Shown here: piece after piece, positions 8,796 through 17,723 of the stretch
Numbering within the stretch: the first letter of the stretch is position 1
Layout of the letters: each line of letters begins with the position of its first letter
From: Dasania marina DSM 21967
Lineage (GTDB): Bacteria > Pseudomonadota > Gammaproteobacteria > Pseudomonadales > Dasaniaceae
Assembly (NCBI RefSeq): GCF_000373485.1
Contig: NZ_KB891576.1
Span: 124,001-188,000, forward strand
Reading direction: 5' to 3'
Length of the DNA: 64,000 bases
Position numbers and translations under genes: made by a program
The notes under the pieces: generated by a model
The model's database searches: none
What the model saw: only the letters and a program-made list of their open reading frames with translations
What the model was told of the DNA's origin: nothing

Positions 8796-9353
8796 TTAGA
8801 TGGCGGTTGCTGTCAGCACATAGCGCAATGGACCGCTGCTGAAGGATTGAAAGGGATAGCAGGTCACCAGCAGCAAGGTGGGGCCTTGTGGCAACTGCAA
8901 GCTTTGCTGCTGGCTATTGACCACGTCATGTTGACTCACCACATAGCGCTGCTGCTTGCCCTGGCTATTGCTAAGCAGCAAGACATCACCCTTATGTAAA
9001 TGCTGTAAGAAGTTGAAATGGGTATCTCTATGACCCGCCAATACCGTGCTGCCGCCACTGTTTAACGGGGCCGTGCCCTCTAAGTAACCGGGGCCAAAGG
9101 CCAGCGCATTACCCTGCGCGCCCTGTAATACATATAAATCCACCCCTAGGCTGGGCACTTGCAAGCGCCCCACCGGCCAGGTGTCGGCCCAGGGCCAGGG
9201 CTTTTGTGGTGCGTTGCTATGTAAGCTTTGCTGCCAAGCATGGGCAATCAAGCCCTGCGCCACGTAGGCCTTGGCCGTTATCCACAAGCTATCGACGAAT
9301 AAGCCTATAGCCACTAGCAATAACAGCACGCCCACCCATCTGCGCCTATTCAT
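8796..9353 (-). CDS. Class GN (Gram-negative) sortase
   Basis: The 185-residue protein has one N-terminal transmembrane segment (about residues 6-23) and a sortase domain with the full catalytic triad: H108 in AGHRDTHF, C165 in LVTCYPF and R177 in GPLRYVL. Sortases cleave a C-terminal sorting signal and transfer the protein to an acceptor nucleophile. This class is found in proteobacteria, usually with one dedicated substrate. The ATG overlaps the stop of the upstream vWA/VIT gene by four bases (ATGA, 9350-9353), fitting a dedicated enzyme-substrate pair. The acceptor in a Gram-negative envelope is not known. Confidence 0.93.
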   Translation of the reverse strand: MNRRRWVGVLLLLVAIGLFVDSLWITAKAYVAQGLIAHAWQQSLHSNAPQKPWPWADTWPVGRLQVPSLGVDLYVLQGAQGNALAFGPGYLEGTAPLNSGGSTVLAGHRDTHFNFLQHLHKGDVLLLSNSQGKQQRYVVSQHDVVNSQQQSLQLPQGPTLLLVTCYPFQSFSSGPLRYVLTATAI

Positions 9354-11554
9354 AGGAGTGACCTAACTCGGCCATTGCTATAAACAATCGCCGCCAGCAA
9401 CAGTAGCAACAACCCTAAATACAAACTTTGCTGGCGACGGGTAGCGGTATTGGGATAGGCAAAGCTTTGTGCCGCCTGGCCTTTGGGCCTAGCATTAATT
9501 AGCGCCATGGGCTGTAGAGGTTCATCACTGGGGCGACTAACAACTTGTTCTACCGCCACAAAGCTGCTGTAAGGGCTGAGCAATTGATGCTTTAACGAAA
9601 GCTCTAATACCTGAGCTTTAACTCGCTCTTTATCTGCACCGCTAATCACCTCATCTAATAGCCGCTCAATTTTTTCCCGCGCCCATAGTTTTGCCACACC
9701 GTGATGGGAAGCTTGCGGGCTAAGATTCAGAGTCTGCTGCCAAGGCTTGCCGCCGTTGTCGCCTCTCACCACCACTTGGCCGTTTAACTGCTTAACCGCC
9801 ACTTTGATTAATAGTGGCTGACCTTGATACAAATCGGGAATTTTACTGGGGTATTGCTCGTCCTCAATATCACTAGGCCAAGCCACGGTAATAGCCGTTA
9901 ATGCGGGGCTTTCCAATTGTTGCAACAGCGTCGCCATTTTGTCCTGCACTTCATTCACGCTACCTATATGGGTAAAACTACCGCGGCCAAACTGCGCGGC
10001 CTTGCGCATAAAATAACTGTTGGGGGCTGAGCCTATCCCTATAGTAAATAAACGACTGCTCGCTAAATTATTGTGTATTGCGCTAAACAAAGCGGATTCA
10101 TTACCCACTGCACCATCGGTAATAAAAACCACCTGACGAACCCGCGGATTATCATCTTCCTGCGGTAAAGGTTGTTGTAATGCTTGCTGCAAAGCCGGCA
10201 ACATATTGGTGCCACCTCTAGCCTGCATTTGCTGCACTTTAGCTATGGCCTGTTGTAGATTTGCGGCGCTGGCGGGCACTGCTTGTGAGTGCATGGCATA
10301 GGACTGGCTGTTGAACTCTATAACATTAAAATAATCCTGCGGCTGTAAACGGCTTAGCGCCATGATCACGCTATCGCGCGCCTGCCGTATCGATACCCCG
10401 CCCATAGAACCAGAGGTATCCAATATAAACACTAACTCCCTAGCCCTATGCTGCACCGCCGCTTGTTGGGGAGGCATTAGCATCAACAGGGCATAGTCGT
10501 GTTGATCTACGGTTTCCATAAACAACGCCGCCTGCGGCTGCTGGCTGGGCAAGGGCTGCCAGCTAAGCACAAAATCCTGCGCCATAGACACCTGCCCCGC
10601 ACTTAAACGCAGCTGATATTTACCCTGCTGCTTGGCCACGGTAATGGCGTGATAGGCGCTATTTATAGCGGTTAGCGGCATGCCCATATCAATATCGGCG
10701 CTAATGCTAATGGGGTTGATTAGCTGTCCGGCGCTGCTGGCTTTAGGATTTAACCAAGGGGTAATCAAACTACCATCGGTAACTTGATCAGTATTAAACC
10801 CCCAGCCTAAGCCGCTCTCTATAGTGAGCACTTGATTAACCGCGTTTATATCGCGCTGCAACTGCTCGCTACTGGCCGAGCTAGCCGAGAGTGACAACCC
10901 CGGTAAATAGCGCGGCGTAATCGTCATAGGAAAACGCAGGCTAAATTTGCCCTGCTGATACTGCACTGTTTGGCTGTAGTGCAACTGCACTTGCACCGTG
11001 GTGTTGGGCGGAATATTGGCTACTTTCGCGGTAAACATATTGGGGCGCTGCTGTTCTAGCAACGCCGCTTTTTTACCGGCCTGCTTAGCGGCTTGATAGA
11101 TTTTTTTAGCAGCTTGTTTTTCGGTAATACTGCCGACGATTACTCTATCACCTATGCGTATTTGCATTTGGTGCACGGCGGCATCATCCGGCAAGGGGAA
11201 TACATAAACCCCTTCCACCCAGTCGTTACTGTTATTGGTAAATTGTTGCTCTAGTTTGGCACTGGCCACCATGCCATTAATAGATAACTGCAAATCACTG
11301 TCGCCTAACTCCGCAAGGTAATAATTTTGATTGCCTGGCGACTGCAAGCGTAATTGCCCGGCTTGGGGCTCACTGTCATCCGCTATACTATCGGCCTGCA
11401 CCGAATACCAGGCCACCGTACTTAGCACTAGGGTTATTAAGCTTAAACACAGTAATCTTACAGCCCCTGATTTTTTACGCCGGTAGCCATAGCCATAGCC
11501 GTAGGGGTAATCCTCTAACACAACGCGCTTGCGGGTGGGCCTCAGTTTGAACAT
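9350..11554 (-). CDS. Dedicated sortase target protein with VIT and vWA domains
   Basis: The 734-residue protein matches the marine proteobacterial sortase target family. It starts with a short basic, Tyr/Gly-rich cytoplasmic stretch (PYGYGYGYRRKK) and a membrane segment (about residues 33-50). A VIT domain follows (about 65-200), then a vWA domain with the MIDAS motif DTSGSMG near residue 380 and the later ITDGAVGNE segment. The C-terminus is a sorting signal: YPNTAT, a hydrophobic helix (LYLGLLLLLLAAIVY) and a basic tail (NGRVRSLL). The PNTAT sequence departs from LPXTG. It is probably exported and anchored by the sortase downstream; adhesion is a reasonable but unproven role. Confidence 0.92.
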   Translation of the reverse strand: MFKLRPTRKRVVLEDYPYGYGYGYRRKKSGAVRLLCLSLITLVLSTVAWYSVQADSIADDSEPQAGQLRLQSPGNQNYYLAELGDSDLQLSINGMVASAKLEQQFTNNSNDWVEGVYVFPLPDDAAVHQMQIRIGDRVIVGSITEKQAAKKIYQAAKQAGKKAALLEQQRPNMFTAKVANIPPNTTVQVQLHYSQTVQYQQGKFSLRFPMTITPRYLPGLSLSASSASSEQLQRDINAVNQVLTIESGLGWGFNTDQVTDGSLITPWLNPKASSAGQLINPISISADIDMGMPLTAINSAYHAITVAKQQGKYQLRLSAGQVSMAQDFVLSWQPLPSQQPQAALFMETVDQHDYALLMLMPPQQAAVQHRARELVFILDTSGSMGGVSIRQARDSVIMALSRLQPQDYFNVIEFNSQSYAMHSQAVPASAANLQQAIAKVQQMQARGGTNMLPALQQALQQPLPQEDDNPRVRQVVFITDGAVGNESALFSAIHNNLASSRLFTIGIGSAPNSYFMRKAAQFGRGSFTHIGSVNEVQDKMATLLQQLESPALTAITVAWPSDIEDEQYPSKIPDLYQGQPLLIKVAVKQLNGQVVVRGDNGGKPWQQTLNLSPQASHHGVAKLWAREKIERLLDEVISGADKERVKAQVLELSLKHQLLSPYSSFVAVEQVVSRPSDEPLQPMALINARPKGQAAQSFAYPNTATRRQQSLYLGLLLLLLAAIVYSNGRVRSLL

Positions 11555-11769
11555 GCTATTACCTATTGATAGTCTGTGATGGGTAATGCACAGTTAAACA
11601 AGCAACTAAGACAATATGCCGACTGAGTTATGGCAATGTCATGAGCAATTGTGATGAATTATGGCAAAGCGTTTTTTTGCTGCGCCGCTGTATTAGTATT
11701 AGCAGCAACCCACTGACTCAAAGCAAAGCCATTTGCACTAACAATAATTTACTCCGAACAGGAACTTCC

Positions 11770-12471
11770 ATGCCCCGCCACATAGCTATTGTTGAAGATG
11801 AACTCGCCATCGCCGAAAATTATCGCGATGCCTTGGTTAAGCAAGGATATCAAGTCAGTATTTATAATAATCGCGCCTCGGCGTTAGCGGCCTTTGCCTT
11901 GGCACTGCCGGACTTGGCGATTATTGATGTAGGCTTGGGAGATGAGATTGAAGGCGGTTTTGATTTATGCCGCGAGTTGCGCCAACGCAGCGCCGAGTTG
12001 CCCATTGTTTTTTTAACCGCCCGCGAAAGTGAGTTTGATGTTATCTCTGGCCTACGTTTAGGCGCCGACGATTACCTCACCAAGGACATTAGCCAAGCAC
12101 AAATGATGGTGCGTATTATCGCCCTGTTTCGCCGCGTCGACGCTTTTAAAAATCCCGCCACGCAAGAAGATATTATTCAACAAGGGCCACTTACCGTTAA
12201 CAAAGAACGCATGACCACACTCTGGCGCGAGCAGGCGGTAGAGTTAACCGTTACCGAGTTTTGGATTATTTATGTGCTGGCCAAAAAACCCGGTCACGTT
12301 AAAAATCGCCAACAACTAATGGACGCCGCCAATGTAGTGTTAGATGACAACACTATTACCACCCATATAAAACGGCTGCGTAAAAAGTTTATCGCCGTAG
12401 ACCCACAGTTCACCGCCATAGAAACCGTTTACGGCATGGGCTATCGCTGGAAGGCTGACTCAACAGCATGA
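11770..12471 (+). CDS. pdsR: Dedicated sortase system response regulator (PdsR type)
   Basis: The OmpR-type regulator has a receiver domain with acidic pocket E9/D10, phosphoacceptor D53 (LAIIDVGLG) and a conserved lysine in DDYLTKD. A C-terminal winged helix ends in VYGMGYRWK. An in-frame ATG exists at 11641, but the ATG at 11770 is preceded by AGGA at good spacing and begins exactly where receiver domains begin (MPRHIAIVEDE). The gene is divergent from the sortase-target operon, separated by about 215 bp, and overlaps the kinase gene by ATGA. It probably controls the sortase operon; the binding site was not identified. Confidence 0.9.
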   Translation: MPRHIAIVEDELAIAENYRDALVKQGYQVSIYNNRASALAAFALALPDLAIIDVGLGDEIEGGFDLCRELRQRSAELPIVFLTARESEFDVISGLRLGADDYLTKDISQAQMMVRIIALFRRVDAFKNPATQEDIIQQGPLTVNKERMTTLWREQAVELTVTEFWIIYVLAKKPGHVKNRQQLMDAANVVLDDNTITTHIKRLRKKFIAVDPQFTAIETVYGMGYRWKADSTA

Positions 12472-14531
12472 GCCTAAACAAACAATTACTCTGTATTAGT
12501 TTATTGCTGTTAGCCATGCCCTGGGCCGGCTGCCAATATCTACAAGAAATGGACAGTCTGTTACGCAAAAATCAAGATCAAACCCTAATGGCAAGCAGCA
12601 AGGCCATTGCTGCAGTATTGTCACAGCGAGCGGAAGAGCTATTTCCTCAACAAACCAGCAGCAAAACAATAGACCCGCCATTATATTTTCACAGCTTAAG
12701 TAGCGCCTTAGAAGTAGACGGCTACCCCGAAGGCTGGCAGGACATACCCGCACTAGTCACCAGTAACCCCAACAACAGCCAACAGCGCAGCCGCTACCGC
12801 AGTGCCATCTTTCAAGATCAACTGTATTTATTTTTTGAAGTTCAAGATAGCGAGGTGCGTTATAACAATCCTTCGCGCTCACTCACCGACGATGGCGATA
12901 GAATTATTATTAGCACGGGCGCTAGTAGCGATACGGAAAAAAACAGAGCCTATATTTTTACCACCTCGGCACCGGGCTATGTGACTGCCCGCTACCTCAC
13001 CGCCAAAGGCACTTATCGCGAATCACGTATACGCGCCCACTGGCAGGATAGCGAGCAAGGCTATCATCTTGAAGTTGCCATACCCATGGCCTTGGCGGCA
13101 GGTAAACTAGCCTTTACTATTGTTGATCAAGATCGTAGCGATCCGCCTATCACACAAAGCTACGGCCCTTTCTCCCACTACTTAGATAATCCCCCTGCGT
13201 TTATTTACCAAAGCCCTGCGCTAGCAGAACAATTAGCTATTTTTAAACAAACGGGCTTGCGTTTAAAAGTGTATGACCAGCACGGCTGGCTATTGGCAAA
13301 ACAAGGCAGCTTTGCTACTAGTAGCACTAACGATTCACACTGGCTCATTAAAAAACTGTATAGGGCGGTATTACAAGCACAACCCCAGCAACTCAGTAAC
13401 TACCCTGCCGAGCAAGCGATATTACAGCGCCCAGAAATCCAGCAGGCTTTTCAACAGCAAGTCAGCAGCCAGCACTACCGCGATAGCAGCCGCCGTAATC
13501 ACCGCATTATTGCCAGCGCCGCGCCGATACAACTACATACGGAAAACGGCAGTCGCGTTATTGCCAGCCTAGTGGCCGAACAAAGCAGCGAACAAATGGC
13601 CGCGCTTACCGATACGGCCTTTAAACGTCTGCTGGGAAAAAGTTTGGGGGTGATGAGCATAGTAGGCTTAGGGTTGTTGGGCTACGCCAGCCTGCTCTCG
13701 TGGCGCATACGTAAACTTAGCCGCGCCACCCAGTATGTGATTAACGATCAAGGGCAGTGGCTAGGTGACTTCCCCCACAGCAATAGCAAAGATGAAATAG
13801 GCGAACTCAGCCGTAGCTATGGCCAGCTATTAGCACGTATTAGAGATTACACCGAATATCTACAAACCCTATCGCGCAAACTATCACATGAGCTGCGCAC
13901 ACCTTTGGCGATTATTCACAGCTCGCTGGATAATTTAAGCCATCAGAATTTGAACGACCAAAGCGTCGTTTATCAAGACAGAGCCAAGCAAGGGGCGCTG
14001 CGCTTAGGCAATATTTTAACCGCCATGAGCGAAGCCAGCCGCGTAGAAGAAAGTATTAGCCACGCCGAAATGGAAAACGTGGATATTAACGCCCTAGTCA
14101 ACAGCCTTAGCCAGGCTTATCAAGATTGCTACCCCAGCAAAGTCATAACGCTACGCAACACACTGCCTAGCGACTGCACGTTGCATGCTTCGCCGGATTT
14201 ATTAGTGCAATTATTGGATAAGCTAATGGATAACGCCGCCAGCTTTTGCCCCGATGGTGGCCATATTATTTTTGCGGTGCAACAACATAAACAGGAAATA
14301 TCGATTAGCCTCAGTAACGACGGCCCACTGCTACCAGAAAAAATGCGCGGTCAGTTATTCGATAATATGGTGTCAATGCGTGACGACAAACAAGACAGCA
14401 CTCATTTAGGTTTAGGCCTGCATATAGCTTATCTCATTGCCCAATTTCATCAGGGCAAAATTAGCGGCCAAAATCGCGATGATAATAGTGGAGTTATATT
14501 TACCCTTAGCCTACCGCTGTCATTAATATAA
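12468..14531 (+). CDS. pdsS: Dedicated sortase system sensor histidine kinase (PdsS type)
   Basis: The 687-residue kinase has an N-terminal membrane segment and a large periplasmic region. That region resembles a carbohydrate-binding-like sandwich (about residues 80-240, with LYLFFEVQDSEVRY and DDGDRIIIS). A second membrane segment near residue 390 leads to a HAMP-like linker, then the dimerisation box with the phosphorylated histidine (SHELRTPLAIIHSS) and an HATPase domain with the N box (LMDNAASF) and G box (LGLGLHIAYLI). The start codon overlaps the regulator stop codon. The presence of a sandwich domain suggests it senses an envelope or polysaccharide cue, which is inference. Confidence 0.9.
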   Translation: MSLNKQLLCISLLLLAMPWAGCQYLQEMDSLLRKNQDQTLMASSKAIAAVLSQRAEELFPQQTSSKTIDPPLYFHSLSSALEVDGYPEGWQDIPALVTSNPNNSQQRSRYRSAIFQDQLYLFFEVQDSEVRYNNPSRSLTDDGDRIIISTGASSDTEKNRAYIFTTSAPGYVTARYLTAKGTYRESRIRAHWQDSEQGYHLEVAIPMALAAGKLAFTIVDQDRSDPPITQSYGPFSHYLDNPPAFIYQSPALAEQLAIFKQTGLRLKVYDQHGWLLAKQGSFATSSTNDSHWLIKKLYRAVLQAQPQQLSNYPAEQAILQRPEIQQAFQQQVSSQHYRDSSRRNHRIIASAAPIQLHTENGSRVIASLVAEQSSEQMAALTDTAFKRLLGKSLGVMSIVGLGLLGYASLLSWRIRKLSRATQYVINDQGQWLGDFPHSNSKDEIGELSRSYGQLLARIRDYTEYLQTLSRKLSHELRTPLAIIHSSLDNLSHQNLNDQSVVYQDRAKQGALRLGNILTAMSEASRVEESISHAEMENVDINALVNSLSQAYQDCYPSKVITLRNTLPSDCTLHASPDLLVQLLDKLMDNAASFCPDGGHIIFAVQQHKQEISISLSNDGPLLPEKMRGQLFDNMVSMRDDKQDSTHLGLGLHIAYLIAQFHQGKISGQNRDDNSGVIFTLSLPLSLI

Positions 14532-14586
14532 ATAAGTCACCTGTAATCAGGTAATGGTTTACTGGCACCGATGGCTGAGCCGGATA

Positions 14587-14697
14587 CTGTCGCTACATGG
14601 ACTGGCCCCTCCGGGGTTCCCTCATACGCTACTGAGCCTTAAGGCGCTACGCTGTCTCATCCGCTGCTTCGGCCAGCCCTTTGATATTTCGCGACAG
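14587..14697. repeat. Imperfect palindromic element in the pdsS-OmpA gap
   Basis: Outer arms CTGTCGC (14587-14593) and GCGACAG (14691-14697) are complementary. Nested inside are CTGGCC (near 14612) with GGCCAG (near 14671) and a weaker central pairing around the CCTTAAGG at 14637-14644. The piece is GC-rich compared with its flanks and carries no credible gene. It is likely a mobile or structured intergenic repeat. Together with the element at 14780-14932 it fills most of the 465-bp gap after pdsS. A short ACCTG/CAGGT hairpin at 14539-14552 lies just after the pdsS stop. Confidence 0.4.
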
Positions 14698-14779
14698 CAC
14701 CCGCCTCAGCCCTCTAGCATCATGCGTGATTTAATATCACCAGAGAGAAATATACATCGTGACGCCGCTGCGATAGATA

Positions 14780-14932
14780 GGTAATGGCCCAAGGTTATTG
14801 CGGAATATAAAAGATGAGCGCTGAGTGAACGAATGAGACCGGCGGCTTTTCCCGTAGGGGTGCCGGGCTCAAGCGAGAGTGAAGGCAGCCCGGAGGGCCG
14901 CTATCATGGAGCAATGACCTTGGGCCATTACC
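14780..14932. repeat. MITE-like element with 22-bp terminal inverted repeats
   Basis: The left end 14780-14801 and the right end 14911-14932 are inverted copies of each other with one mismatch in 22 bp (GGTAATGGCCCAAGG at the left tip). The 109-bp interior holds a second stem (CCGGGCT near 14874 with AGCCCGG near 14887) and no reading frame worth calling. The GGTAATGG tip word also occurs at 14550. The shape fits a small non-autonomous transposable element or a structured repeat; no transposase is nearby. Confidence 0.55.
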
Positions 14933-14996
14933 GAGTTAAAAAATTCCAACTATAAGCAAGCCCAACATCATGGCAGTCCATTAACGAATACAAACA

Positions 14997-15698
14997 CTAG
15001 CGCAAGTTAATATCGGCTAGCGCCTGCTCATCATCTCGGCTTAACTGTATACGCACTACCCGCTCCATCGCGTAGCTTTGGTAGTCACCCTGCTGCGCCT
15101 GTGACTGACTAGCACCATGACTATAAGTTGCTATACGCTGCTCATCCAAGCCTGCCAGTTTTAATTGCTCAGCCACGGCATTAACTCGCTGCTCCGATAA
15201 AGCCAAATTAAATTGCTGATCACCACTGGGGTCGGCATAGCCATCCAAGCGTAAGTTTAACTCTGGGTTATTGGCCATAAAATCTGCCAGCATCGCTAAA
15301 CGTTGTTGACCCGCCGCACTTAATTCGCTGCCGCCAGTTTTAAATAACAGCTCTACTTGCAGCTGCTCTAAAATTAATTGCGCGTAGCGTTGGCTGTGAT
15401 CTTCCGCAGCTGATAAGCGCGACTGCACGCGGCTGAGCTCATTGTGGGAAGCTTGTAGGGCGCTGTTATAATGTTGCAGCTCCTGCGCCAAACTATCGGC
15501 CTGCTCAACTTTGTCATCTAACCAGACACCACTGGCCGCACCTACCACCATACCTATGGGGCCGGCCAACATTGCACCGGCAATAGCAGAGCCAAAAAAC
15601 ACCCCCGCTTTGCGGCCAGCATGGCTATCATCGGCGGCGTAGGCTGGGTTCACAGAGGCGGCTGCAATTAATGTAGAGAGTACTATCGCTTTTTTCAT
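14997..15698 (-). CDS. pdsO: OmpA-family protein of the sortase system (PdsO type)
   Basis: The 233-residue protein has a Sec signal peptide ending at AYA-ADD. A glycine-rich hydrophobic region follows (SAIAGAMLAGPIGMVVGAASG), then a coiled-coil-like stretch (about residues 65-110) and a C-terminal OmpA peptidoglycan-binding domain (LRLDGYADPSGDQQFNLALSEQR). This architecture is the OmpA-type partner often found with the dedicated sortase and its two-component system. It likely links the outer envelope to peptidoglycan. It converges with pdsS across the repeat-rich gap. The next gene, recJ, is unrelated. Confidence 0.85.
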   Translation of the reverse strand: MKKAIVLSTLIAAASVNPAYAADDSHAGRKAGVFFGSAIAGAMLAGPIGMVVGAASGVWLDDKVEQADSLAQELQHYNSALQASHNELSRVQSRLSAAEDHSQRYAQLILEQLQVELLFKTGGSELSAAGQQRLAMLADFMANNPELNLRLDGYADPSGDQQFNLALSEQRVNAVAEQLKLAGLDEQRIATYSHGASQSQAQQGDYQSYAMERVVRIQLSRDDEQALADINLR

Positions 15699-15840
15699 AA
15701 CTCATTCCTTATTCACGGGTTTGTGTAAAGTTCGAGTTCATTAAACAATAGTAAGTGGGCAAGCTAGGGGATGAAATGTGGAGTTGTGCGGCTCAATTAT
15801 GATGAATTATGGCCGCAGCAGTAGAATTAGAAAGTTAGCG

Positions 15841-17583
15841 TTACAAAGCCTCTATATAATCGACCATTAACTGTAGGCTTTCATTGCCTCTAAATTCGTT
15901 TACATCTAATTTGTAAACCAGTTTTGCTTTTTTAGCAGCCTGATTGGGCCAAGCCTTTACGTCTACATTAAAGGCGATGGCATCAATGAGTTGACCACCC
16001 TGCGGCTCGGTAGAGAGCACTAACTTAAGATGCTTTTCGCCGACTATACGCTGCTGTATCAAAAACAACTCGCCTTCAAACAAAGGCTCAGGGAAGTGCT
16101 GACCCCAAGGGCCACCGTCCCGCAGCTGATGTGCCAAGGGCAACTGAAAATCCTGTGGGCTTAATTCACCGTCGGTTAATAACACCGCCTGTAAATCATC
16201 GGCGCTAAGCTGCCGCCGCACTTCCGCATCAAAGGCGCTGGCAAACTCCGCATAATGCTCTTTCAATAAACTCATCCCCGCCGCCATGGCATGGCCACCA
16301 AATTTGCTTAGCAGGTGCGGGTGTTTGGCCGCCACCGCGTCTAAGGCATCGCGTATATGCAAACCGACTATAGAGCGCGCCGAGCCTTTAATTTGCTGCG
16401 GGCCACCATCATCTTCGGCATCAGCAAATACAATAACCGGGCGATGGTAATGATCTTTAATACGCGACGCTAAAATACCGATCACGCCCTGATGCCAATC
16501 GGCTTGATATAGGCACAGACCATAAGCCATATCGCTATCATCTAAGCTAATTTTTGCTAGGCTGCGCATGGCCTCTTGCTGCATGCCCGACTCTATCGCC
16601 CGCCTATCGTGATTTAACTCATCCATTTGCTGGGCTAATTCGCGGGCGCTGTATTCATTCACTGCCAGCAAACACTGTATACCTATGCTCATATCATCCA
16701 AGCGTCCCGCGGCATTTAAGCGCGGGCCTATAGCAAAACCAAAATCTGCCGCCACTATGCAATGCAGGCTTCTATTGGCTATTTCTAACAGGGCTTTAAT
16801 ACCGGGGCGCACTCTGCCGCTGCGTATGCGGCCCAAACCCTGCGCCACTAAGATGCGGTTATTTTTATCCAACGGCACCACATCAGCTACCGTACCCAAG
16901 GCCACTAAATCTAAATACTCAGCCATATTGGGTTCGGCGACATTATTTTCCGCAAACCAATTGCGCTGGCGTAACTGCGCCCGCACCCCCGACATAACGT
17001 AGAAAATCACCCCTACCCCTGCCAAGTTTTTGCTAGGAAATTCACAACCGGGTTGATTGGGGTTAACTATGGCCGCCGCTTGCGGCAATTGCGCACCGGG
17101 TAAATGATGATCGGTTACCACTACCTGCATACCCAATTGATTGGCAGTCTCTACCCCATCCAAGCTGGAGATGCCGTTATCAACGGTTATAATAAGATCA
17201 GGATTTTTTTGCTTGGCGACCTGTACAATTTCTGGCGTTAAGCCATAGCCGTATTCAAAACGATTAGGGACTAAAAAATCGATATGCTTGGCACCCATAT
17301 CACTTAAGGCGGTCACCGCCAAGGCGCTGCTAGTGGCACCGTCACAATCAAAATCACCAATTATCAAAATACGTTTTTGCTGTACCACATGATCGGCAAT
17401 TAACTCGGCAGCCTGGGTTAGGCCTTTCATTAAGTTGGGGGATAGCAGCTCTTTTAATTCGTGCTGGGCATCTTGATCGGTAAAAACGCCGCGGGCAGCG
17501 TAAACCCGCTGTAGCGTTTTCGGTACTGTTGCTAAAAAGCTGGCTTTTGAAAAATCGTATTGGCGTTGTTTGATTACTGGCAT
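15841..17583 (-). CDS. recJ: Single-stranded-DNA-specific 5'-3' exonuclease RecJ
   Basis: The protein has the DHH phosphoesterase motifs: GDFDCDGATSS, DNGISS and VVTDHHLPG. These are followed by the DHHA1 domain with KGSARSI and KFGGHAMAAGMSL, and a C-terminal OB-like domain. It degrades single-stranded DNA in recombination and mismatch repair. I placed the start at the ATG at 17583 (MPVIKQRQYDF), preceded by AGGTGG. The longer frame to 17652 runs through a palindromic repeat (17643-17662) and does not look like protein sequence. The order recJ-thrC-hom-dsbC-xerD is conserved in pseudomonad-like gammaproteobacteria. Confidence 0.95.
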   Translation of the reverse strand: MPVIKQRQYDFSKASFLATVPKTLQRVYAARGVFTDQDAQHELKELLSPNLMKGLTQAAELIADHVVQQKRILIIGDFDCDGATSSALAVTALSDMGAKHIDFLVPNRFEYGYGLTPEIVQVAKQKNPDLIITVDNGISSLDGVETANQLGMQVVVTDHHLPGAQLPQAAAIVNPNQPGCEFPSKNLAGVGVIFYVMSGVRAQLRQRNWFAENNVAEPNMAEYLDLVALGTVADVVPLDKNNRILVAQGLGRIRSGRVRPGIKALLEIANRSLHCIVAADFGFAIGPRLNAAGRLDDMSIGIQCLLAVNEYSARELAQQMDELNHDRRAIESGMQQEAMRSLAKISLDDSDMAYGLCLYQADWHQGVIGILASRIKDHYHRPVIVFADAEDDGGPQQIKGSARSIVGLHIRDALDAVAAKHPHLLSKFGGHAMAAGMSLLKEHYAEFASAFDAEVRRQLSADDLQAVLLTDGELSPQDFQLPLAHQLRDGGPWGQHFPEPLFEGELFLIQQRIVGEKHLKLVLSTEPQGGQLIDAIAFNVDVKAWPNQAAKKAKLVYKLDVNEFRGNESLQLMVDYIEAL

Positions 17584-17642
17584 GTACCACCTAATAATTA
17601 TTCGATTAATTTCGGCAAGGCGTAATAATAATCCGACAATGG

Positions 17643-17662
17643 ATACCGGCATGCGCCGGTAT
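17643..17662. repeat. REP-like short palindrome upstream of recJ
   Basis: ATACCGGC (17643-17650) and GCCGGTAT (17655-17662) form a perfect 8-bp stem with a 4-nt loop, and the flanking words (GGATACCGGC, CGGTATGACG) are typical of dispersed REP-type elements in gammaproteobacteria. It sits just upstream of the chosen recJ start. Confidence 0.5.
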
Positions 17663-17690
17663 GACGAGCACTAAGCAATATACACCGTAA

Positions 17691-17718
17691 TTAAAAAAGG
17701 CCGGTAAAACCGGCCTTT
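17691..17718 (-). terminator. Rho-independent terminator after thrC
   Basis: AAAGGCCGGT (17696-17705) pairs with ACCGGCCTTT (17709-17718). On the minus strand the stem is followed by six T residues (17698-17693). It closes the hom-thrC transcription unit before recJ. Confidence 0.85.
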
Positions 17719-17723
17719 AATGA

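Noticed and set aside
11641-11769. N-terminal extension of the sortase-system response regulator
   Set aside because: The receiver domain starts at the ATG at 11770, which has its own ribosome-binding site; the extension is not regulator-like.
17584-17652. N-terminal extension of RecJ
   Set aside because: The extra codons pass through a REP-like palindrome, and 17583 has a good ribosome-binding site.
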